Shown: positions 55,437-64,000 of the stretch, in pieces | Layout: each line of letters starts with the position of its first letter | Numbering within the stretch: position 1 is the stretch's first letter | Source of the DNA: Turnera subulata | Taxonomy: Eukaryota; Streptophyta; Magnoliopsida; Malpighiales; Passifloraceae | Direction of reading: 5' to 3' | DNA: 64,000 nt | Assembly: GCA_028386065.3 (NCBI GenBank) | Contig: JAKUCV010004518.1 | Coordinates: forward strand, 80,475-144,474 | Position numbers and translations under genes: made by a program | Notes under the pieces: model-generated | What the model was told of the DNA's origin: nothing | Databases searched by the model: none | The model's input: the letters and a program-made list of their open reading frames with translations, nothing else

Positions 55437-57273
55437 TAATCCATGCAATTAATCGGTTCCCTTTTCAAGTAATTGTAACTACATATCTATGATATTTCGC
55501 GGTTTCAGTGTTTTTTTTTTTTTTTCTTCTTCTTTACGCTATTGTTTTCCAGTTCCAAAATATGCGCACCACTTGACATTTTAGTCAATATTGGTGGTTG
55601 GATGTGTTACAGTGCTAACAAAAGGCAAAGGTCCAAATTTTCAACCGGAAGCAGCCACTCCGGTCATTTTATAAATTACTCCCTTCGTTCCAGAAACAGA
55701 AAAAGAGGAAAATAAAAGGTAGTCATATATAAGTTTTGCAAAGACGAAATTAAAAGTGTGATTGATATTTCTTCCTAGAAATGCACCCAGCTGCGGAGGG
55801 AAATGCGCAGCTGGAGATGTGACATCCTACAAATAGGGTCCAACTTGCTTGAACACCCTTGATTTTGACATTTTAGTTTTTCCTATTTTTTTCTATGACA
55901 GGAGTATATAATTTGGGTAGGTGGTGAATGGATAAAATAATGAAGGTCCTTGTTTTGTTTGTACCAAAAAACAAATAAACAATAAAAGGGACAAATTAAA
56001 AAGAAAACTCAAACACATCAAATCAAAGCCCATTTTCCTTCTAATAATTGACTAGCTCGCTTCAAAAAAAAAAAAAAATAGTTGGCGCTTCTATTGTTTG
56101 GGAAGTTTGGGGCTTTAGTATCCTTGTGAGCAACGGTTTGCAATTTGTTGGATCTTAGGGTTGAAGAGAAATGGGCCTGCTTTTGGACCCAATTTTACGG
56201 GCTTTCACTTTTCGCCATCCAAGTCCCTAGATAATAATTGGGTTTGCAAACGAGTGAAGAAAGTTAGCCTTTTTGGCAGAAAACCCCATCTTTCTGTTAT
56301 ACAATTTACATACAATATCTTGGGGTTCCGACATTTATTATTTGGAAAATTTGTTCTGAAAAGAAAAACAAACTTCATTAATTCACACTGAAAAAAGAAA
56401 ACGTTTAATATATTTAATTCAAGAAAAAGAATAGAAACAAAAATCAATGAGCTTACCAAAAAAAAAAAAACTATGACAATAATAAAAGTACTCATTATAG
56501 ATCATATTTGTATGTAGATTGTTTTCTCTATAATATAATATCTCTCAATAAATTATACAATAAATTGCTGATTGGTTTTCTTTTAAAAAGAAATACTGAT
56601 GAGTTTATCTTTCGAAACAGATGCTGGATAATATCTTAGTTTGCATAGTTTGTCTGGACTGATTTCAGCATTACTGTACCAGGTTCATGGACGAAAGCAA
56701 AACTGACAGTATTTACTAAAATTCTTTGCCCCAAAACTTGTTAGATAGATGGCTTCCAGTCAACCAACAATGAGCAATGATAGACTTAAACAGCTTCTGG
56801 AACCAGGAAAAGACTAGTACTGTACATTCGTCGGGCACTACTGCTAAGTTTAAAATATAGGATGATCTGTAATCAATGGAAACCATCAAGTTCACATGGC
56901 CAAAATTGGAAGTAAACAAACAGTAAGATTATGCATTAGTGTCAATATACAAATAATTGCAAGAAGAAAATCAAAGTCTTGTTCCAATGTGAACATATAG
57001 TTTTCTTTATTGAGGTTCTAGCTGCCCATATCTGCTTTTCCAAAAGGTGGCAATCTTCCCACTTCTTATTGGCGCACTAAGATCCCATTTAACTGGGTTG
57101 GTTAATGCATTTTGGTAATGTGATTGTGAACATCTCATCATCAACATCATTCCTATTGCATTATTACAAAAGATGAAGAAGAGAAAAAAGTCATGGTTAC
57201 TAATTACTCCTACACTTGTGCTGTGGACCTGGTCAACGGGTTATTCCCATAAAAAAACTGCCAAAAGGCATTC
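55437..57273. other. intergenic DNA
   Basis: It is AT-rich, with A and T runs near 55515, 56065 and 56460. No gene, LTR or inverted repeat is recognised. Confidence 0.45.
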
Positions 57274-57287
57274 TGATAACTCTGTTA

Positions 57288-57289
<2 letters not shown>

Positions 57290-57318
<29 letters not shown>

Positions 57319-59711
57319 GGTCGAAACCGGGAAGTATATTGAAAATATACGTGAGCAGATACATGATTAGGAGTCGGTTGCTCACGCCGACTACTATCTT
57401 GCAAAAAGAAAACATGTGCGTACAATAAGAGACGAATAGAAACATTCTGGCTAACCTAGGCAATCAGTACAATAGCAAACGACAATCATAATGAAACGAC
57501 AGAAACTAACACCAGTAATGTCGGAGTATCAACAAGGCGAATGAATATCCGGCGGACGGTCGACATCCATGCCTGAGGTGGATGCTCCCGGGGAAAAAAT
57601 CATACGATGGCAGTCCTCCGTAAGTACTACTGCCGTGTGGTTCTGGTTGCGACGAGGGCGGGGAGGTGCGGAATGGGTGAAGTTGTTAGAAATTGCGGGG
57701 TATGTAGCTGAAGGGGGGACGGGAGGGGCGGCTGGCCCGGTGTGGGACTGGGGGACATCAGAGGTCATCGGATAAGAGGTGGCATTGGATACATCTTTGA
57801 GGGTTTGTCTTTTGGGGGTTTCCTTTGTAACGAATTTTGAAATTTTAACGGGTTGGGATTTCTTCATTGATTGTTTGGGGAGACGGGTGGATGGCTTATT
57901 TTTTGTTTTCTTAAGGGTACCTTCCCCGATGAAATCACTAAGGGTAGGTCGGGCAGGGGAAGGTTCAGGTTGAGACTCCGTTTCACTGACAGTGGGTGGT
58001 ATCTGAGAACGGGTATTTCTAATTGGAGTGACTGGTAAAGCAGCGGGAGTGGGCAGTGAGGATGTAGTAGGTGCAGCCGGATCAGGACGTATGATTTGGA
58101 CTGTTTCCTCATGGGGAACACCATTCAAGAGGTGGAACCTGTTGAATGAAGTGCCGGTGTGAGGAGGTGGTGGATTACTCTGAGGGTTGGGATGTTGTCG
58201 CCGAAGAGGGCGCCCGGGCCGTCGTGGTGCGTTCATCCATTCTCCCCTACCTTCTCGTGCCGGGAAGGTGGGTACGCCGGATTGTGGTAGTATCTCAGCA
58301 TTAGGAGGCTGTGGCGCTTCCGGGCAAGCTAAACTGCTGTGATTGAGCTTTCCACACACATAACATATAGGTAGACCTTCATAGCTCACCTTTAAAGGTT
58401 CGCCTTCGAGATGGACAGTGCCCTTCAAGGGTTGTGACAAGTCTAAACATACAGCAACTCTAGCAAATTTAGCCCGAGAAGGGTTGGAGGAGTTACCGTC
58501 TAGTCTGACTGTTCTGCCCACCATATTACCGAGTTGTCGAAGAATTCTGGAGTGGTAACGATTTGTGGGGAAGTCTGGAAATTGGATCCATGTCACAATC
58601 GAATCAATCTTCCCCGTGGCAGCTCGGAAGTTCGGTGTCCATGGTTGCACACTTAGTGCACTACCAAAGATACTCCATGGGCCGTCTGTCAGGGCATGAA
58701 TGTAATCCTGCTCCGCCCAGAATCGCACCATGTAGAAATTGTTTTCCAGGTCCAGGATTTTGAATGCACCTGTCGGTTTCCACAGCTCTTGCAGTTTGGT
58801 ATGTAGGGCCTTAAACCCAATGAACCGCCCATACAGTTTAATCACAACTGCATGTTCCCATTGTTTATCCAATCTGGCTTTGAAAGGATCCGATAAAACC
58901 AGGTTGTCGACACCATCGTTCTGGATTACCATCAGGTCCCCTTCCTCATATTCGGCTTCTCCTTCTAGTTCCCACGGGTCCGACAGGTACAGAGGATTAG
59001 AGCCGGCAAAAAGAGAATCCCGATAACTGGGCCTTACATCCTCCATGGATTCATCTGAACCCACAGGAGGTAGTGATGTTGGGGCAGCTTGGAACGGTTC
59101 GACCAGGCTGGTTGGACCAGAGGCAGCTTGGTTCGGACAGACCAGGCTGGTTGGACCAGGGGCGATGCCGAGCTTAACCCGCATCGCTGCCGGCAGGGAT
59201 GCATCCATGACGTCGGGGCTGGAATGCTCGGGCGCCGGTTGGGAGCGTTGGGGAAGTGACGTCGGAGCAGGGGAAACCATTGTCGCCGGTGGAGGTGCTG
59301 CGGTCGGCGGGGACGGCTGGTCGCTGAGCTCGGGTAGTCGAGCTGGGTCGCCTTGCTCTCCACCAGTTGCAGGTGCACTCGTGCGGGTGAAGGGGGATAT
59401 CAGACGACCAGTTGGGGCCGGACTTGCTGGGGGCGACGAGGTTGACCGGATCCGGTCGGAGGAAGGGAGGCCGCCGGTCCTCTCTCTGGATCGAGATCTG
59501 GTCCTCCGGATGGGGCTGCCTGCTGGGTCTCGGATGCGGACCTTGCGGGTGGCTCTGTCCACCGCCGTCTCTTCTTCACCAGGGCACGCCGGCGACGACA
59601 TGGCAGTGGGCTGGGAAGTCAGGTATGGCCTCACTCGCTGGGGAGAGGAGGCGCGTGGGACTGTTCAGGCTTGGTCTAACAGATGCTTGTAGAGAGAGTG
59701 TTTATAAGTTT
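57290..59711 (-). mobile_element. ORF1-only L1-type retroposon B, intact
   Basis: The 2,422-base insertion has a perfect 16-bp target duplication TGATAACTCTGTTATC (57274-57289 and 59712-59727) and a 29-base poly(A) tail (T run 57290-57318). It consists of a 77-base 5' UTR, a single uninterrupted 701-codon ORF1 and a 210-base 3' UTR. No endonuclease or RT code is present. The long tail and perfect duplication indicate a young insertion. It sits 345 bases upstream of the LRR gene at 60071, in its likely promoter region. Confidence 0.88.
57529..59634 (-). CDS. LINE ORF1-type protein: DUF4283 and CCHC zinc knuckle
   Basis: The 701-residue open frame starts MRPYLTSQPTAMSS; a second ATG 11 codons in is also possible. 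Residues 1-240 are Pro/Ser/Arg-rich and disordered, with a local repeat of GPTSLV(C/E)P. About 250-430 form DUF4283 (ARLDKQWEHAVVIKLYGR, DGPWSIFGSALSVQPW, RQLGNMVGRTVRLDG, VAVCLDLSQPLKG). A zinc knuckle CYVCGKLNHSSLAC follows near 445. The rest is Pro/Thr-rich with basic patches. In LINEs this protein packages the RNA. Here no ORF2 follows, so copying must have relied on an enzyme from elsewhere. The frame is intact over 2.1 kb, which suggests selection or youth. Confidence 0.88.
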   Translation of the reverse strand: MRPYLTSQPTAMSSPACPGEEETAVDRATRKVRIRDPAGSPIRRTRSRSRERTGGLPSSDRIRSTSSPPASPAPTGRLISPFTRTSAPATGGEQGDPARLPELSDQPSPPTAAPPPATMVSPAPTSLPQRSQPAPEHSSPDVMDASLPAAMRVKLGIAPGPTSLVCPNQAASGPTSLVEPFQAAPTSLPPVGSDESMEDVRPSYRDSLFAGSNPLYLSDPWELEGEAEYEEGDLMVIQNDGVDNLVLSDPFKARLDKQWEHAVVIKLYGRFIGFKALHTKLQELWKPTGAFKILDLENNFYMVRFWAEQDYIHALTDGPWSIFGSALSVQPWTPNFRAATGKIDSIVTWIQFPDFPTNRYHSRILRQLGNMVGRTVRLDGNSSNPSRAKFARVAVCLDLSQPLKGTVHLEGEPLKVSYEGLPICYVCGKLNHSSLACPEAPQPPNAEILPQSGVPTFPAREGRGEWMNAPRRPGRPLRRQHPNPQSNPPPPHTGTSFNRFHLLNGVPHEETVQIIRPDPAAPTTSSLPTPAALPVTPIRNTRSQIPPTVSETESQPEPSPARPTLSDFIGEGTLKKTKNKPSTRLPKQSMKKSQPVKISKFVTKETPKRQTLKDVSNATSYPMTSDVPQSHTGPAAPPVPPSATYPAISNNFTHSAPPRPRRNQNHTAVVLTEDCHRMIFSPGASTSGMDVDRPPDIHSPC

Positions 59712-59727
59712 TGATAACTCTGTTATC

Positions 59728-60070
59728 GCCATTCAAGAAATGCAACTATTCCATCAGGGCCTGCCATGTGGTTCAGTAGACAGGTCCACTACTTGATCCT
59801 TAATTGTATTCATGTTAATATAAATTCTCTCCAACCCATCTTACCAGAAATTAATCTCGGTGGAGAACTTTGCTAATTGCTATAGACCTACCAAAAGGGC
59901 TGGGAATCATAACATTTGAGAATGATTGTCCACTTACAAGAAAAATGAAGAATACAAACGAACCTTTTCATTTTGAAAATGAGACTCACCAACCACACTA
60001 ACTGTGGGAAGACACTGCATTCTCCTCCTTAAATCCTTCAACTTCGTCAAATGTCTCCCCTTGTGCATCA
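59728..60070 (+). other. upstream region of the second LRR gene
   Basis: It probably carries the promoter and leader of the gene at 60071, but I see no convincing TATA box. The upstream half of the promoter is separated from it by retroposon B. Confidence 0.4.
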
Positions 60071-61306
60071 ATGGCAAGCATTTCGATATACACCCAAAGG
60101 TTAATCTACTTCTTCGTCATCTTCCTTCTATGTTTCCTTTCAGTAAATTGCCAAATCTCTCTAGGTCCATCACCAATAACAATACCTCCTCTAATACCTG
60201 ATCTTTTGAACTTCTTAGACCAAAGGCTAGCCCTAGTATACCCCATAATCCAAGCTTTCAAGAACATCATCACATCCGATCCCCTTAACATAACCCAAAC
60301 CTGGGTAGGTCCAGATATATGCAACTACACAGGCTTCTATTGTGACCATCCCCCATATAATGCCTCGGCCATAGCTGTTGCTGCTATCGACTTCAATGGA
60401 TTTGGGCTCACTGCCCCTACCCTTGATGGCTTTATCGATCAACTCCCTGACCTTGCAATTTTCCACTCCAACTCCAACAACTTCTCCGGCACCATATCAC
60501 CAAAACTCGCCACACTACCAAATTTCTACGAATTGGACATAAGCAACAACAGATTTTCTGGGAATTTTCCCATGACAATACTAGGTATCCCTGGCTTAAG
60601 ATTTTTAGACATCCGATTCAATTCCTTCACTGGGTCAGTTCCTCCTCAGGTTTTCACACAATCCCTTGACGTACTCTTCCTCAACGACAACAATTTCATA
60701 CAGAACCTTCCCCAAAGCCTTGGCTCGACCCCGGCACTTTATCTCACGCTGGCTAACAACAAATTCAACGGTCCAATCCCTCGCAGCATCTTCAACGCAT
60801 CCTCAACACTAACTGAAGTGCTGTTCTTGAACAACTTGTTAACAGGTTGTCTCCCTTACGAGATAGGATTCCTGAGGCAGCTCGTGCTTTTTGATGCCAG
60901 TAATAACTTATTGACCGGTCCTTTACCTTGCTCCTTTGGTTGTCTGGCAAAGCTTGAGGTACTCAACCTGGCCGACAATTTATTCTTCGGACAAGTGCCA
61001 GAGGTGTTGTGTGGGTTACAGAACCTGGCGAATTTATCGCTGTCAGGAAATTATTTCACGAAACTAGGACCAGTGTGTAGGAAACTGGTGGACAGGGGTG
61101 TTCTTGATGTCAGGAAAAATTGTATTCGTGATCTTCCTGATCAGAGATCAGCGCGTGAGTGTGCAGCTTTCTTCTTGCACCCCAGGTCTTGTCCATATCC
61201 TGCGTCGTTTAAGTTAATCCCCTGTCAGGTCCCTTCTTCAGGTAAGTCTTATATGGGACCCAAAAGAAACTTTGTGAGCTATGATGCTCTTTTGAGGCAT
61301 AGATGA
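60071..61306 (+). CDS. secreted LRR protein, At4g06744-like
   Basis: This 411-residue paralogue of the gene at 53853 lacks the Pro-rich stretch. A signal peptide (residues 1-27, RLIYFFVIFLLCFLSVNC) is followed by a short linker, the N-cap ICNYTGFYC and about ten LRRs (LAIFHSNSNNFSGTIS, LDVLFLNDNNFIQNLP, LTEVLFLNNLLTGCLP). The C-cap is VLDVRKNCIRDLPDQRSARECAAFF, and the end, FVSYDALLRHR, is shared with the paralogue's SYDAL ending. There is no intron or break. It is probably a cell-wall LRR protein; its partner is not known. The start chosen gives the signal peptide. Upstream ATGs in other frames do not. Confidence 0.93.
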   Translation: MASISIYTQRLIYFFVIFLLCFLSVNCQISLGPSPITIPPLIPDLLNFLDQRLALVYPIIQAFKNIITSDPLNITQTWVGPDICNYTGFYCDHPPYNASAIAVAAIDFNGFGLTAPTLDGFIDQLPDLAIFHSNSNNFSGTISPKLATLPNFYELDISNNRFSGNFPMTILGIPGLRFLDIRFNSFTGSVPPQVFTQSLDVLFLNDNNFIQNLPQSLGSTPALYLTLANNKFNGPIPRSIFNASSTLTEVLFLNNLLTGCLPYEIGFLRQLVLFDASNNLLTGPLPCSFGCLAKLEVLNLADNLFFGQVPEVLCGLQNLANLSLSGNYFTKLGPVCRKLVDRGVLDVRKNCIRDLPDQRSARECAAFFLHPRSCPYPASFKLIPCQVPSSGKSYMGPKRNFVSYDALLRHR

Positions 61307-61636
61307 GTGTGAACGATGTTTTCGTTTTTTTTTTCCTGATGTGAATGCTTGAACTATATGAATTTCATGGAACAAGTTGGGAATATGAATCCAAATTAAA
61401 ATTAAAAATTTTTAAAAGATGAATTTAAAAAAAAACATAAAAATGAAATAGTATAAGCTGACATAAATTATAAGAATTAAGTCGAAAAGATGAAATCGAA
61501 ATTCTAAGCAACGAAAATCACTGTCGGTGGAATTGAAGTATTCCTCTCATAGTCTCATTCGGATGGGTTACGAATCCAAGACCGACAAGGATTCAACCGA
61601 CTGAAGGTTTTCCTTGCGAAACAAGGACTGTGAGCT

Positions 61637-61647
61637 CTATTTATATG
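61637..61647 (+). promoter_or_regulatory. TATA-like box of the Crooked-neck-like gene
   Basis: CTCTATTTATATGC lies about 75 bases upstream of the ATG at 61720. Confidence 0.45.
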
Positions 61648-61719
61648 CTTCATTGCTAGACTCTTATTAATGAAATAAAGATCGGCGTAGAGGCCTTCAA
61701 TCTCCAAAGTTGTCTAAAT

Positions 61720-63517
61720 ATGACCAGTGTCAAAAACAAAAATCCTGGGGCGAGACAGATCACGGCGGAGCAGCTCCTCCGCGAGGCCAGGGAGCAGCGG
61801 CGGGAGAAGGCCGAAACCCGACCTCCTAAACACAAAATAACCGACTTCACCGACCTCGCTGACTACCGGCTCCGGAAGCGGCAAGAATTTGAAAGCCGGA
61901 CCCGGCGAGAGAGACATAATGTAAGCCTGTGGAAGAAATATGCCCTGGGAAGAGTCCCAGAAGGACTTCAGCCGCGCCCGCTCCGTGTGGATACGGGCGC
62001 TGGAGGCCACCGGTTACCGGAACCACAGCCTATGGGTGCAATATGCGGAGGCGGAGCTGAGGAACAAGTTCGTTAGCCACGCGAGGAATGTGTGGGACCG
62101 GGCGGTTACTCTGCTGCCGGGTGTGGACCAGCTATGGTACAAGTATATCCACATGGAGGAGAAGGTGGGGAACGTCGCCGGAGCACGGCGGGTTTTCGAG
62201 CGGTGGATGAGCTGGCGGCCGGAGGAGCAGGCTTGGCTGAGTTATATCGAATTCGAGCTTAGGTATGACGAGGTGGCACGTGCAAGGGGGGTTTATGAGA
62301 GGTTTATGGAATGCCACCCACAGTTTGTAACTTTGGAGAAGGAGAAAGGAGAGGAGGAGGGGATCGAGAAGAACGACGCCGTAGCTGAGAAGAAGAGGTT
62401 TCAATATGAAGATGAAGTAAGAAAAAACCCATTAAACTATGACGTTTGGTTTGATTATATTTGGCTAGAGGAGAGCGAGGGAAACATAAGTAGGATTAGG
62501 GACATTTATAGGCGAGCAATTGCCAATGTTCCCCCTTCTGAGGAGAAGAGATACTGGCAGCGCTACATATATCTCTGGATAAACTACGCACTCTATGAAG
62601 AGCTTGATGCAGGAGATGTTGAGAGAGCAAGGGGTGTATATAAGGAGTGCCTGAATCAAATCCCTCACAAGAAGTTTTCTTTTGCTAAAATATGGATATT
62701 GGCTGCGGAATTTGAGATTCGGCAATTGAATCTGCGGGGTGCTAGACAGATTTTAGGCCATGCCATTGGTAGAGCTCCTAAAGGTAAGATCTTTAGCAAA
62801 TATATAGAGATAGAATTGCAACTAGGCAACATAAACCGTTGCAGGAAGTTGTATGAGAAATATTTGGAGTTGTCACCACATATTTGTCAAACTTGGATAA
62901 ACTATGCGGGATTGGAGAAATCCTCATCCGAGACAGAGAGAGCGCGGGCCATCTTTGAGCTTGCAATAGCTCAACCCGCATTGGATATGCCTGAGTTGTT
63001 ATGGAAATCATATATTGATTTTGAAATATGGGCTGGTGAGCATGACAGAGTGAGGCAACTTTATGAGAGATTGTTGGAACGGACAAAGGATTGGAAAAAT
63101 TGGATAAGTTATGCTAAATTTGAGGCACACGACACGAAGAAGGATGATCAAAACAAGTGGTGTGTTCAGAATGCAAGGAGGGTTCTTGAGAGAGCAGATA
63201 ACCATTTTAGAACGTCAGCACCTGAACTGAAGGAGGAAAGGACAATGCTTTTGGAAGAATGGTTGAAAATGGAGAGGAATTTCGGTGAGCTGGGTGATGT
63301 TACCATCGTCCTCGCCAAGCTTCCTAAGAAGCTGAAAAGGAGGAGGCAGATTTCTTCTGAAGATGGTTTAGAAGGATACCAGGAATATATGGACTATATC
63401 TTTCCAGAAGAACTGCAGGCACGGAATCTTAATGTACTTCAAGCTGCTTATAGATGGAAGAAGCAGCAGCTTTCCACTGGTGAAGCTCATGAAAAATTGT
63501 ATTCAGGATCTTGCTGA
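61720..63517 (+). pseudogene. Crooked-neck-like (CLF1/CRNKL1) HAT-repeat gene, frameshifted and shortened
   Basis: Crooked neck is a scaffold of the NTC/Prp19 splicing complex built of HAT repeats. The reading starts MTSVKNKNPGARQITAEQLLREAREQ, as in the family. Two bases are missing near 61940, so the frame moves between WKKYA and WEESQKDF. Conserved passages follow: KFVSHARNVWDRAVTLLPGVDQLWYKYIHMEE, RFQYEDEVRKNPLNY, YWQRYIYLWINYALYEELDAGD and SAPELKEERTMLLEEW. About 80 residues (two HAT repeats) normally between YERF..CHP and the RFQYEDE region are missing. The last codons, from 63491, come from the tail of an LRR gene. A shortened protein from ATG 61940 (525 residues) is conceivable but probably not a working splicing factor. 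Confidence 0.85.
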
Positions 63518-63735
63518 TCAGAGATCAGTGCGCGAGTCCGCAACATTGATCATCTTGGGGGCCTAGTTATTGCCCATTACCTGGGCCATTTAATTTGAAG
63601 CCCTGTAAGGATTCTAATACAAGTAATCCTTATACGGGACCCAGGAAAAATTTTGTAAGCTGTGATGCCGTTTTGAGGCATAGAGATGAATGTGAAAAAT
63701 GTATGGTTTGAACTATGAATTTCATGGAACAATTT
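63491..63735 (+). pseudogene. 3' tail of a third At4g06744-like LRR gene
   Basis: From GAAAAATTGTATTC onward the DNA follows 61114-61375: GATCAGAGATCAG, the ACGGGACCCA(G/A)..AA(A/C)TTTGT block, TTTTGAGGCATAGA and TGAATTTCATGGAACAA. Frameshifts and stops leave no reading frame. The 5' part of this copy is absent, and the Crooked-neck-like gene abuts it. Confidence 0.88.
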
Positions 63736-63801
63736 TTTTTTTTAATCCAAATTGAGGATATGAAGATAATACCGAAACCAATTGTTTAAAAAGCTATCCA
63801 A

Positions 63802-63813
63802 TGGTAGCGGAGC
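63802..63813 (+). other. primer-binding site of a third Copia element
   Basis: TGGTAGCGGAGC lies 39 bases before a gag start, the same site variant as in Copia-1 and Copia-2. The LTR that should precede it is not recognisable, since the LRR tail lies within 70 bases. Confidence 0.6.
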
Positions 63814-63851
63814 TCAGGGGTTGTTTTGGGTTCACAATCTAGGTTGTGAAG

Positions 63852-64000
63852 ATGTCAAGTTCATCATCTTCTTCAGGAAAGTATGAGATAGAGAAGTTTG
63901 ATGGAGGATCTAGTTTTAGTCTTTGGAAGATTAGAATGAGATCTTCTCTGGTATTGCAAGGATTGTGGAAGGCAGTGGATGAGAATTTTCCTGCGGGTAC
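63852..64000 (+). CDS. start of a Copia gag (Tnt1-like), cut by the window end
   Basis: It starts MSSSSSSSGKYEIEKFDGG and continues SFSLWKIRMRSSLVLQGLWKAV, the opening wording of Tork/Tnt1-type gag proteins (KFDG...LWxxRMxxxLxQQGL). The visible 49 codons are open. The rest lies outside the window, so completeness cannot be judged. Confidence 0.75.
   Translation, partial: MSSSSSSSGKYEIEKFDGGSSFSLWKIRMRSSLVLQGLWKAVDENFPAG

Noticed and set aside
1..64000. CRISPR-like arrays, tRNA or rRNA genes
   Set aside because: No spaced identical repeats of that kind, and no cloverleaf or rRNA wording, were seen on either strand by eye. A covariance-model scan was not possible.

Overview
This is nuclear DNA of a flowering plant, most likely a eudicot. 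It has plant disease-resistance and leucine-rich-repeat genes, very AT-rich intergenic DNA, Ty1/copia, Athila/Tat and L1-type retroelements nested in one another, and spliced genes. No bacterial operon, rRNA, tRNA or CRISPR array was seen. I cannot name the species.

Layout. 1-1190: intergenic DNA with one possible host exon. 1195-6036: an old Copia element (Copia-1, + strand) with many stops. 6078-9644: remains of an Athila/Tat-type Ty3/gypsy element (minus strand) with a 500-bp direct repeat around its ORF. 9936-13820: a CC-NBS-LRR resistance gene (minus) broken by four small frameshifts, with a 5'-UTR intron and TATA box. 14626-20581: a Tnt1-like Copia element (Copia-2, minus) with a 5-bp target duplication but very unequal LTRs. 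21968-34176: an Ale-type Copia element, bounded by GGATT duplications, that carries two 2.8-kb solo LTRs of one other family and a fragment with a LINE endonuclease start. 35596-37855: two tandem aspartic-protease pseudogenes. 37917-44040: a full-length L1-type LINE with both ORFs open and a 17-bp target duplication. 44469-44647: a hAT-type MITE. 45371-45590: a possible last exon of a small cysteine-rich secreted peptide. 45886-49372: a second LINE, apparently inverted by twin priming. 50693-52833 and 57290-59711: two L1-type insertions, each with poly(A) and target duplication, that carry only ORF1. 53853-55340 and 60071-61306: two related secreted LRR proteins of the At4g06744 type. 61720-63517: a damaged Crooked-neck-like gene that runs into the 3' tail of a third LRR copy. 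63802-64000: primer site and gag start of another Copia element.

The genes do not form a pathway. The host content is a small family of cell-wall LRR proteins, an NLR relic, a protease-pseudogene pair and a splicing-factor-like pseudogene, and the rest is the history of retroelement insertion. The two themes worth most attention are the ORF1-only LINEs, which look like non-autonomous half-LINEs parasitic on a full-length L1, and a scattered set of short hairpins with a CTGAA-type loop inside the Ale element. Many stop codons in the decayed genes are TAG where a relative has CAG, as expected for C-to-T change at methylated CHG sites.
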